NCBI GenBank assembly: GCA_036823295.1
Contig: DAISGD010000074.1
Location: forward strand, 1 to 14,474
Direction: 5' to 3'
DNA length: 14,474 nucleotides
Source of the DNA: UBA4742 sp002403895
GTDB lineage: Bacteria > Actinomycetota > Acidimicrobiia > Acidimicrobiales > Acidimicrobilacustridaceae
The notes below the pieces were generated by a model that did no database searches, had not been told where the DNA came from, and was given only the letters and a program-made list of their open reading frames with translations. The number at the start of each line of letters is the position of its first letter. Within the stretch, counting starts at the first letter, position 1. Of the stretch, positions 1 to 6,017 are shown piece by piece. Made by a program: the position numbers and the translations under genes.

Positions 1-1260
1 GATCGCCCGGTCGAAGGCCACCCAGGCCATGACCTTGGAGTGGGTGAAGTGTCGGCGGGGACCACGGATCTCCCAGATGCTGTCGTCGGGATGGGTCCAG
101 ACCGACTCCAGATGCTGCATCATCTCCGGGAGCAGATCACCGACGGCGCCGTGGGGGTCCTGGTGCTCGACCACTCGCTGACCCATCTCGGAGCGAACGG
201 CCGTCCATGCCGCGTCGAGCACCTCGCCGAACACGTCGAGTTGGAACTGCTCGCTGGCCTGGTTGCCGATGCGCACCGGGCGCGAGCCCTCGTAACCGGG
301 GAGCCAGTCGAGCTCGAGCTCGGTCAGGCGACGCTCGCCCCCGACCCCGTACATGATCTGGACATCGCCGGGTTTGCCGGCCACGGCCCGGCGCAGCCAA
401 TGGTGCCAGGCCAGGGCCTCCTCGGTGTAGCCGCTGAGGAGCAGGGCCTCGAGGGTGAACGAGGCGTCGCGCAGCCACGAGTAGCGGTAGTCCCAGTTGC
501 GCACGCCACCGATCTGCTCCGGGAGTGACGTGGTGGCGGCGGCGGTGATGGCCCCGGTGGGTGCGTAGGACAGGGCCTTGAGGGTGATGAGTGAGCGCAC
601 CACGTCGTCGCGCCACTCGCCGGCGTAGGTGCACCGACCCACCCAGGTCTGCCACCACGCCTCGGTCCGGCGCAGCGCGGCCAACGGATCCAGGGCGAGC
701 GGGGGCATCTCCACGGCCGGGTACCACGCCAGGGAGAAGCCGACCTGCTGCCCCTTGCTCACCGAGAACTCCGCCACCGTGGTGAAGTCCCGGCCCTGGA
801 GGGGGATGGGGCTGCTGAACACGAGGCCGTCCCCGCCGGCGACGAGGGTGAGCCCGTCGCCGGTGCGCTGGACCCACGGGATGATCGAGCCGTAGTCGAA
901 CCGGGCGATGAGCTCGAGCTGCATCGACACCGTGCCCTCGCGGCCCTCGACCACCCGGAAGATGGTGGGATCGCCGGCGTCGGGGGACATGAAGTCGATC
1001 ACCGCCACCGTGCCGCCGGCCGTGCGGTGGATGGTTTCGAGCACGAGCGTGTCGGGGTGGTAGGCGCGATTGACCTCCTCGGTGGGCTCGACGGTGGAGA
1101 TCAGCCAGCGACCGTGGCGGGGCTCGCCCACCAGCGCGGCGAAGCAGGCTCCGGAGTCGATGCGGGGTGCGCACCACCAGTCGATGGATCCGCTGCGATC
1201 GACGAGAGCCACGGTCCGGGTGTCGCCGATGATCCCGTAGTCCTCGATCAGCGCGCCCAT
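1..1260 (-). CDS. Glycoside hydrolase family 15 protein (trehalase/glucoamylase type), 3' end cut by window edge
   Basis: Translating from the ATG at 1260 gives 420 codons open to the window edge, so the C-terminus is missing; family members are usually about 600-660 residues. The N-terminus (IEDYGIIGDTRTVALVDRSG, then SIDWWCAPRIDSGACFAAL) is the N-terminal beta-sandwich domain of bacterial GH15 proteins. The (alpha/alpha)6 catalytic domain begins near residue 215. It shows GGVRNWDYRYSWLRDASFTL (about 250-269), GSRPVRIGNQASEQFQLDVF, and WEIRGPRRHFTHSKVMAW (about 396-413). Glu397 in the last motif aligns with the general acid; the second catalytic Glu would lie in the missing part. The enzyme should release glucose by inverting hydrolysis from trehalose or from alpha-glucan ends; actinobacterial relatives include trehalases, and the substrate cannot be decided here. 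No signal peptide is seen, so it is probably cytosolic. No good ribosome-binding site precedes this ATG. The family call is firm, the substrate is not. Confidence 0.93.
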   Translation of the reverse strand, partial: MGALIEDYGIIGDTRTVALVDRSGSIDWWCAPRIDSGACFAALVGEPRHGRWLISTVEPTEEVNRAYHPDTLVLETIHRTAGGTVAVIDFMSPDAGDPTIFRVVEGREGTVSMQLELIARFDYGSIIPWVQRTGDGLTLVAGGDGLVFSSPIPLQGRDFTTVAEFSVSKGQQVGFSLAWYPAVEMPPLALDPLAALRRTEAWWQTWVGRCTYAGEWRDDVVRSLITLKALSYAPTGAITAAATTSLPEQIGGVRNWDYRYSWLRDASFTLEALLLSGYTEEALAWHHWLRRAVAGKPGDVQIMYGVGGERRLTELELDWLPGYEGSRPVRIGNQASEQFQLDVFGEVLDAAWTAVRSEMGQRVVEHQDPHGAVGDLLPEMMQHLESVWTHPDDSIWEIRGPRRHFTHSKVMAWVAFDRAI

Positions 1261-1317
1261 CTCCCCATCTTGGCCCACCCATCCCTCACGCGGCGTCCGG
1301 TGGTGTAGGTCGTTCCT

Positions 1318-1659
1318 TCAATTGACCACCCCACAGGGCACTCGGACGCTCAGTTGCCGGTGGTTGTCGACGAGTTGCTCGACGGCGCGTTGCCGGAGAT
1401 CGTCGCCCTCCTGGGTGAGCCGTGTGGGCCAAGGTGAACGCAATCGTTTCGGACCCGGCGGCGAAGGCCAGGTTGAATCGTCGAGCAGGGGGAACGCGGA
1501 GCGCACCGACTTCACGAAATAGGGCTCGGCGTACGGCATGAGCAGCGACACGCTGTTGGCGGCGCAGGCGAAGTCAGGGAGGCGGGGGTTCCAGGCCGGG
1601 TCGAAGTCCGGCGGGTACTCGAAACGGATCCGCCGAGCGGGGAGGGGGCCGTGCGGCAC
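1318..1659 (-). pseudogene. Remnant of a PF10118-type predicted metal-dependent hydrolase with an out-of-frame internal deletion
   Basis: The GTG-started reading frame encodes 113 residues, but only the first 61 look like the family. RRIRFEYPPDFDPAWNPRLP and the following FACAANSVSLLMPYAEPYFV, KSVRSAFPLLDD are the hallmark N-terminus of predicted metal-dependent hydrolases of about 270-300 residues. At about 1480 the homology jumps to another frame: positions 1480-1427 read RFNLAFAAGSETIAFTLA, which belongs to the middle of the same family. The roughly 50-60 residues that normally lie between (helices with the first His/Glu metal ligands) are gone, and nothing after 1427 is recognisable in either frame. 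The simplest reading is an internal deletion joining GACGAT to CGATTC with a frame change, followed by loss of the 3' half. A TAGGCT hexamer 6 nt before the GTG keeps a start like its neighbours, so a short peptide could still be made. I recognised the family from memory of its conserved motifs. Confidence 0.72.
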
Positions 1660-1665
1660 GGGGCG

Positions 1666-1671
1666 AGCCTA
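1666..1671 (-). promoter_or_regulatory. Putative -10 element (TAGGCT) for leaderless start at 1659
   Basis: TAGGCT fits the actinobacterial TAnnnT -10 pattern and ends 6 nt before the GTG of the PF10118 remnant. That would place the transcript start at or next to the start codon. The same arrangement occurs before 2604 and 9917. No Shine-Dalgarno sequence or clear -35 is seen. The arrangement is inferred from sequence only. Confidence 0.35.
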
Positions 1672-1692
1672 CCGGTGCTCAGGTGTGTCAGT

Positions 1693-2604
1693 TCAGACCC
1701 GGAACACCGGCGCCAGCTGCTCGATGAGTTGGTCCAGGGCGTCGAGGCGGTTCGGACCCGACCCGAGCGTGAAGTCCGGCACGATGAGCTCGTCCACGCC
1801 AGCATCACGCCACCCGGCCACGACCTCGGCGATCTGGGCCGGGGTACCGGCCACGGCTGCCCGTGGAGCCACGGCCTCGACGAAGCGCCGGGCGCCGGCC
1901 TCGTCATCAGTGAGTCGGATGAGGGCCTGGGTCGATCGCCGGATGGTGGACGGATCTCGTTCGAGGGCATCACAGGCGCGATCGAGCGCGGCGCTGCGTT
2001 CGGCGAACGTGTCGGGCAGGCTCCACATGTTCCAGGCGTCGCCGTAACGGGCGGTGATGCCCAGCATGCGATCGCCCTTGCCCCCGATGAGCAACGGGAG
2101 CGGGTCCTGCACGGGCTTGGGCTCGCACACCGCATCGTGCAAGGAAAACCAGTTCCCCTCCAGCGTCGTGAGCGGCTGGCGCAGAAGGCCGGCGAGCGCG
2201 TGGCAGTACTCCTCGAAGCGCGAGACCCGGGCCCCGACGGGCGGGAGCTCGATCCCGTACTGGACGTGTTCGTTCTCCTGCCATCCGGCACCGACACCCA
2301 GCACCAGGCGACCGCCGCTCACCTGGTCGACGGTGGCGGCCCAGTTGGCCAGTACCGCCGGGTGACGGTAGGTCGCCCCGAACACGAGCGAGCCCATCCG
2401 CACCCGCTCGGTGAGAGACGCCAGGGCCGCGAGCGCGGCGGTGGCCTCCAGCGTGGGGGTCTCAACTGGACCAAAGCCGCCGGCGTCGCCCATGAAATGG
2501 TCTGCCACCCACACACCGTCCCAGCCGGTGGCTTCGGCATGAAGGGCGACCTCGACGACATCAGACCAGGCCTGGGCGGGATTGGGCCACACAGAGAAGT
2601 CCAT
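1693..2604 (-). CDS. LLM class F420-dependent oxidoreductase (Rv1855c-like subfamily)
   Basis: This 303-residue protein is a full-length luciferase-like TIM-barrel enzyme. Diagnostic stretches are the N-terminal strand MDFSVWPNPAQAWSDVVEVA, GWDGVWVADHF (27-37), the hydrophobic ATYRHPAVLANWAATVDQVS, SGGRLVLGVGAGWQENEH (96-113) and PLPLLIGGKG (168-177), then GDAWNMW. The SGGRxxLGxGAGWxxxEH block is typical of F420-binding actinobacterial members of the TIGR03560/Rv1855c group. It would transfer hydride between reduced F420 and an unknown organic substrate in the cytosol; FMN use cannot be excluded. The ATG at 2604 is chosen because the strand-1 motif starts at residue 2 and a TAGAGT hexamer lies 6 nt upstream, suggesting a leaderless mRNA. 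The stop lies 33 bp before the downstream PF10118 remnant on the same strand. No F420 biosynthesis gene is in the window. The family is confident, the substrate unknown. Confidence 0.92.
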   Translation of the reverse strand: MDFSVWPNPAQAWSDVVEVALHAEATGWDGVWVADHFMGDAGGFGPVETPTLEATAALAALASLTERVRMGSLVFGATYRHPAVLANWAATVDQVSGGRLVLGVGAGWQENEHVQYGIELPPVGARVSRFEEYCHALAGLLRQPLTTLEGNWFSLHDAVCEPKPVQDPLPLLIGGKGDRMLGITARYGDAWNMWSLPDTFAERSAALDRACDALERDPSTIRRSTQALIRLTDDEAGARRFVEAVAPRAAVAGTPAQIAEVVAGWRDAGVDELIVPDFTLGSGPNRLDALDQLIEQLAPVFRV

Positions 2605-2610
2605 GGGGGG

Positions 2611-2616
2611 ACTCTA
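2611..2616 (-). promoter_or_regulatory. Putative -10 element (TAGAGT) for leaderless start at 2604
   Basis: TAGAGT matches TAnnnT and is separated from the ATG at 2604 by six C/G bases. A purine-rich ribosome-binding site is absent in that gap. This supports a transcript beginning at or near the start codon, independent of the phospholipase gene upstream. It is inference from spacing and is not measured. Confidence 0.4.
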
Positions 2617-2639
2617 CGAGGCCCCACGCGCCCCTCCCG

Positions 2640-2687
2640 TTCTGGCGACGATTTGGTGCGCCGTGGGGGACCAGATCATCGCCAGAA
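2640..2687. repeat. Imperfect inverted repeat forming a long hairpin; possible factor-independent terminator without U-tract
   Basis: Arms 2641-2657 (TCTGGCGACGATTTGGT) and 2670-2686 (ACCAGATCATCGCCAGA) pair over 17 positions around a 12-nt GC-rich loop, with one more T-A pair outside. Two positions deviate; in RNA from either strand one becomes G-U and the other an A-C mismatch. It lies 20 nt after the stop of the phospholipase gene and 24 nt before the TAGAGT element of the next gene, so it could end phospholipase transcripts. There is no T-run on either side, so a classical intrinsic terminator is not shown. A dispersed small repeat of this genome is an alternative. Confidence 0.6.
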
Positions 2688-2706
2688 TCAGAGACGCGCC
2701 TCGGGG

Positions 2707-4116
2707 TCAGGTCTCGACGGTGGGAAGCGCCTGCGGATGCGGGATGGTGGCCGGTGGGAGCGTCGAGCAGCCGGCGAGGGCGGCGGTGGCCCGTTCCTGG
2801 GTCGAAGGCAGCGTGGGGGTCGCCGGGTTCGGAGTGGAAAAGTTCAACGTGGAGGTCATATCGCCGCAGGTCTGGCGGCGCCACTCGGTCAGGTTGGGCA
2901 CTTCTACGCCGAAGCGGGCCTCGAGGAAGCGCAGGGTCGACGTGTGGTCGAACACCTCAGAGTTGACCGTCCCCTGGTTGCTCCACGGTGAGATGACCAC
3001 CGTCGGGACGCGAAAGCCGAGTCCGATGGGCTGGCCGATGATGAACTCGCCGGGCGTGCCCGGTGGGGGCGTGGGCGGCGGGACGTGGTCGAAGAATCCG
3101 CCGTTCTCGTCGTAGCTGAGGATGAACACGGTCTTGGCGAACACCTCGGGGTTGGCCAGCACCGCGCCGATGTACTTGGACACGTAGTCCTCACCCACCG
3201 CCGGCGGGTAAGAGGGGTGCTCGGATTTGGCCTCAGGCGCCACGATCCAACTCACCTGCGGGAGGTTGCCGGCCGCCGCGTCCCGGACGAAGGCATCGGC
3301 GTCGCGGTTGCGGATGGCGTTGTCGTACAGAGGGTCGGTCTCGGGCAGATTCTGGAACTGGGCGAAGTGCTTGAGCACGTTGTCGTCGTAGTCGTCGACC
3401 TCGTGGTACACCCGCCAGGTGATCCCGGCCGCTTGCAAGCGCTCCGGATAGGTCGTCCACGTGAACGGCTTGACCGTGTTGTCGATCACCGGGCCGCCGC
3501 CCGTGCCCGCCGGGTCGATGGTGGCGCCCATCGAGTAGAAGCGGTTCGGGTCCGTCGGGCCCAGCACCGAGCAGAAGTACTGATCACACACCGTGAAGGC
3601 ATCAGCCAGGGCGTAGTAGTAGGGAAGGTCGGCCCGGTTGAAGTACCCCATCTGTACGGGCTTGGGTACCCGGCCGAACAGATCGTTCTTTCCGTTGTTC
3701 CATGCCGTGTGCTGGCCCTGCCAGCTGTGGTCGGCGTCGGGCGCGCACGCCCAACTCGTGGTAGCCGTGTCGATGAGATAGGGCAGGACGTACCCGTCGG
3801 GATCCTCGGCATTGGCCTGGTACCAGATCGGCCTGCCCTGGGTGGTCTGCGTGATGTTCGGGTCGCCGAAGCCCCGTACGTTCTTGCGAGTGCCGAAGTA
3901 CTGGTCGAACGAACGGTTCTCCTGGAAGAGGATCACGACGTGGTCCACGTCGTTCAGCGAGCTACCCGTCGTGGGTGCTCCGGACGTGGCCGTGGCCGAT
4001 CCAGAGCCCTTCGATCCGCCGCATGCGGCCAGCAGCGCCGCAGCGGCCGCGGCCGATCCGGCGCCCAGGAACTGGCGCCGCGACCAGTGGTGTGGCGGAG
4101 AGACATCCGATGACAT
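2707..4116 (-). CDS. Tat-exported phospholipase C-family phosphoesterase, probable lipoprotein
   Basis: This 469-residue protein belongs to the bacterial phosphatidylcholine-type phospholipase C / acid phosphatase family (PF04185). The N-terminus carries a twin-arginine signal, WSRRQFLGAG at 11-20, an alanine-rich core and a canonical lipobox LAAC with Cys32. A Gly/Ser/Thr-rich linker follows. It is therefore expected to be folded before export and anchored on the outer face of the membrane. Family motifs are HVVILFQENRSFDQYFGT (about 59-76, with the metal-binding Glu-Asn), CDQYFCSVLGPTDPNRFY (177-194) and SYDENGGFFDHVPPP (334-348, with Asp, Glu and His ligands). The usual C-terminal repeat domains of longer haemolytic members are absent. 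The reaction should be cleavage of a phosphoester in a phospholipid or related compound. The ATG at 4116 is preferred over an in-frame start at 4194 because AAAGGA lies 7 nt upstream and the Tat motif is then correctly placed. The gap to the SDR upstream is 81 bp, so partial co-transcription is possible. Confidence 0.93.
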   Translation of the reverse strand: MSSDVSPPHHWSRRQFLGAGSAAAAAALLAACGGSKGSGSATATSGAPTTGSSLNDVDHVVILFQENRSFDQYFGTRKNVRGFGDPNITQTTQGRPIWYQANAEDPDGYVLPYLIDTATTSWACAPDADHSWQGQHTAWNNGKNDLFGRVPKPVQMGYFNRADLPYYYALADAFTVCDQYFCSVLGPTDPNRFYSMGATIDPAGTGGGPVIDNTVKPFTWTTYPERLQAAGITWRVYHEVDDYDDNVLKHFAQFQNLPETDPLYDNAIRNRDADAFVRDAAAGNLPQVSWIVAPEAKSEHPSYPPAVGEDYVSKYIGAVLANPEVFAKTVFILSYDENGGFFDHVPPPTPPPGTPGEFIIGQPIGLGFRVPTVVISPWSNQGTVNSEVFDHTSTLRFLEARFGVEVPNLTEWRRQTCGDMTSTLNFSTPNPATPTLPSTQERATAALAGCSTLPPATIPHPQALPTVET

Positions 4117-4123
4117 GGCGGTG

Positions 4124-4129
4124 TCCTTT
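4124..4129 (-). promoter_or_regulatory. Ribosome-binding site (AAAGGA) deciding the phospholipase start
   Basis: AAAGGA sits 7 nt before the ATG at 4116 and fixes the start there, 26 codons inside the longest open frame. This discards an N-terminal extension that would bury the twin-arginine signal. Confidence 0.7.
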
Positions 4130-4197
4130 GGGTGGCCGGCAGATGAACTCTGCCTGACGAACCTATCGGTCCCGGCGAAACCACGTCGGGACAACGC

Positions 4198-4962
4198 TCA
4201 GGGCGAGAACAGCCCCATGCTGTCGAGGATGCCGGGGCGCATGCCGGCGGTGAAGCCTCCGTCGACGACCAGGGCGTGGCCGGTCACGAAGGAGGCATCT
4301 GCTGAGGCCAGGAAGAGCGCAGCCCCGGCGATCTCGTCCGGTCGCCCGAAACGGTTGAGCTTGTGCTCCTCGAGCAGCTTCTGGCGGAACACCTCCATGC
4401 CGGGCATCTCGGTCACCGCAGCCATCATCGGGGTCTCGATGAACCCGGGGCAGATGGCGTTGACCCGGATCCCAGAGCTGCCGTAGTCGATCGCCATGTT
4501 CTTGGTGAGCATGACAACCCCCGCCTTCGAGGCGTTGTAGGTGCTGCCGCCCTCGGTGCCCTCGATGCCTTCGATGCTGGCGATGTTGATGATGGAGCCC
4601 GAGCGTTGGGTCACCATCTGGCGCAGGGCGTGCTTGGCCACGATGAACGTGCCGGTCAAGTTGACGGACAGGACTCGGTTCCACTCCTCGAGCTCGAGCA
4701 GATGCACCGGACCACCGCCGGCCACGCCCGCGGCGTTGACCACCGAGTCCAGCCGACCGTGGCGAGAGACCAGCCCGTCGATGACGGCGGCGATGGCTGC
4801 TTCGTCCCGCACGTCGACCTGGTGGTCCACCCCGCCGGCCAAGTCCAGCGTGACCACGGTGGCGCCCTCGGCCGTGAAGCGTGCCGCGCAGGCGGCGCCG
4901 ATGCCGGACGCGGCGCCGGTGACCAGGGCGACGGTCCCTGCCAACCTCTCGTTCGGGGTCAT
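4198..4962 (-). CDS. Short-chain dehydrogenase/reductase (SDR), classical type
   Basis: This 254-residue protein is a complete classical SDR. It has the cofactor motif TGAASGIG (15-22), NAAG (76-79), and the catalytic tetrad Asn101, Ser129, Tyr142, Lys146 with standard spacing. PGFIETPM (172-179) follows, and a C-terminal DGGFTAGM matches the usual end of the fold. An Asp at the end of beta-2 (VVTLD, residue 40) suggests NAD(H) rather than NADP(H). It should interconvert an alcohol and a ketone in the cytosol; the substrate is not readable. The ATG at 4962 lies 13 bp after the esterase stop, and its GAAGGG ribosome-binding site overlaps that stop codon, so the two are translationally close and surely share an mRNA. 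An esterase-plus-dehydrogenase pair suggests hydrolysis of an ester followed by oxidation of the released alcohol, or the reverse order of a Baeyer-Villiger-type path; this is inference. Confidence 0.95.
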   Translation of the reverse strand: MTPNERLAGTVALVTGAASGIGAACAARFTAEGATVVTLDLAGGVDHQVDVRDEAAIAAVIDGLVSRHGRLDSVVNAAGVAGGGPVHLLELEEWNRVLSVNLTGTFIVAKHALRQMVTQRSGSIINIASIEGIEGTEGGSTYNASKAGVVMLTKNMAIDYGSSGIRVNAICPGFIETPMMAAVTEMPGMEVFRQKLLEEHKLNRFGRPDEIAGAALFLASADASFVTGHALVVDGGFTAGMRPGILDSMGLFSP

Positions 4963-4975
4963 GGGTGACAGCCCT

Positions 4976-5908
4976 TCAGCTCAGGGCGGCGCGCAGGTCG
5001 GCGGCGGCGGCGGCGAGGGCGTCGTCGCCCACGGGCACCGTCGCGCCCATGGAGAAGAACCCATGGATCATCGTCTCGTAGCTGCGGTGCTGGACGGCGC
5101 CCCCGGCGTTGGCCAGCAGCGCCGCGTACTCGTCGCCCTCGTCTCGCAGGGGATCGAAGCCGGCAGTGAGGACGGTGGCCGGGGCCAAGCCGGAGAGGTC
5201 CGCGGTGTAGATGGGGGAGGCCTGCACGTCCTTGGGGTCACCATCAGCCCCGAGGTAATGGTCGGTGAACCAGACCATGGCCTTCTTGGTGAGCAGGTAC
5301 CCCTCGCCGTTCTCGTCGATGGACGGATGACTCATGGTCAGGTCGGTGGCGGGGTAGACGAGGAGCTGGTAGCGCAGGCCGGTGAGCCCCCGGTCCCGGG
5401 CCGCGATGGCCATCACCGCCGCCAGGTTCCCACCGGCGCTGTCACCGCCGACGGCCAGGCGACCCGGGTCGCCTCCCACCTCGGCACCGCTGGTGGAGGC
5501 CCACTCGAGGGCGGCCCAGCAGTCCTCGACGGCGGCGGGGAACCGGTGTTCCGGGGCGAGGCGGTAGTCGACCGAGACAACGACGGCACCGACCCGGTTG
5601 GCCAGGCGGCGAGCTGTCCAGTCGGCGGTCTCGAGATCGCCGATCACCCAGCCGCCGCCGTGGTACCAGACCAGGATCGGCAGTGCGGCGGCGTCGCTCT
5701 CGGGTCGGTAGACCCGCACCGGAATGGGTCCAGCCGGGCCGGGAATGGTGCGGTCCGACAGCTCGGCCACCGCATCGGGCTCGCCGTCGACCGCCGCCAT
5801 CATGCGCAGGAGCTCGCGGGCCTCGCTGACCGAGAGCTCGGAGAGGTCACCGCCGTCCATCCCGTTGATGACGTCGAGCAGGGGCTGCAGGTTCGGGTCG
5901 ACTGGCAC
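4976..5908 (-). CDS. HSL-family (family IV) alpha/beta-hydrolase, carboxylesterase
   Basis: This 310-residue protein is a complete hormone-sensitive-lipase-type esterase. It shows the oxyanion-hole motif HGGGW (83-87), SVDYRLAPEHRFPAA (112-126), the nucleophile elbow GDSAGG with Ser157, the acid in FDPLRDEG (Asp252) and the base in MIHGF (His282). A helical cap of about 50 residues precedes the core. It has no signal peptide, so it should cleave small or medium acyl esters in the cytosol. The start is GTG at 5908; GGGGAG lies 4 nt upstream. The 109-bp gap to the thiolase-like gene contains a short palindrome but no convincing promoter. Its stop codon is shared with the ribosome-binding site of the SDR downstream. 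The fold and active site are certain, the natural ester is unknown. Confidence 0.95.
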   Translation of the reverse strand: MPVDPNLQPLLDVINGMDGGDLSELSVSEARELLRMMAAVDGEPDAVAELSDRTIPGPAGPIPVRVYRPESDAAALPILVWYHGGGWVIGDLETADWTARRLANRVGAVVVSVDYRLAPEHRFPAAVEDCWAALEWASTSGAEVGGDPGRLAVGGDSAGGNLAAVMAIAARDRGLTGLRYQLLVYPATDLTMSHPSIDENGEGYLLTKKAMVWFTDHYLGADGDPKDVQASPIYTADLSGLAPATVLTAGFDPLRDEGDEYAALLANAGGAVQHRSYETMIHGFFSMGATVPVGDDALAAAAADLRAALS

Positions 5909-5944
5909 GGTTCTCCCCGGTGCGATCGGTTCGACGAATGTGGG

Positions 5945-5956
5945 TGACGGGCGTCA
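5945..5956. repeat. Short palindrome (TGACG-GG-CGTCA) upstream of the esterase gene
   Basis: TGACGGGCGTCA has perfect 5-bp arms around GG. It lies 37 bp upstream of the esterase start, in the only sizeable gap of this minus-strand run. Its place would suit a regulator site for the esterase-SDR pair. A palindrome this short can arise by chance in GC-rich DNA. Confidence 0.25.
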
Positions 5957-6017
5957 TCCTGCCCGCCGCCGTCAAGGAGCGCAACGTGGGTCCCGGCGAA
6001 CGAATGGCGGCTTGCGG

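Noticed and set aside
137..1282. A 381-codon open frame on the minus strand overlapping the GH15 gene.
   Set aside because: Its product is Arg/Gly/His-rich with no domain sense, whereas the frame starting at 1260 gives clear GH15 motifs over its full length. It is a shadow frame of GC-rich coding DNA.
1323..1437. A plus-strand reading (PVVVDELLDGALPEIVALLGE) over the dead 3' part of the PF10118 remnant resembles the segment that would follow AFTLA in the family, hinting at an inversion.
   Set aside because: The resemblance is short and compositional, it lacks the diagnostic WHLAEEVEH block, and it ends at a stop. Without an alignment to an intact relative it is not supportable; a frameshift-aware search of both strands would decide.
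1651..2991. A 446-codon plus-strand open frame.
   Set aside because: It lies antisense to the LLM gene and part of the phospholipase gene, both of which have strong family motifs. Its own translation shows no recognisable fold.
4541..5947. A 468-codon plus-strand open frame.
   Set aside because: It is antisense to the SDR and esterase genes; low-complexity Gly/Val/Arg content is typical of antisense frames in high-GC DNA.
5941..5975. A TTGACG at 5975-5970 (minus strand) as the -35 of an esterase promoter.
   Set aside because: No acceptable -10 lies 16-19 nt downstream; the sequence there is GC-rich (GCCCGT).
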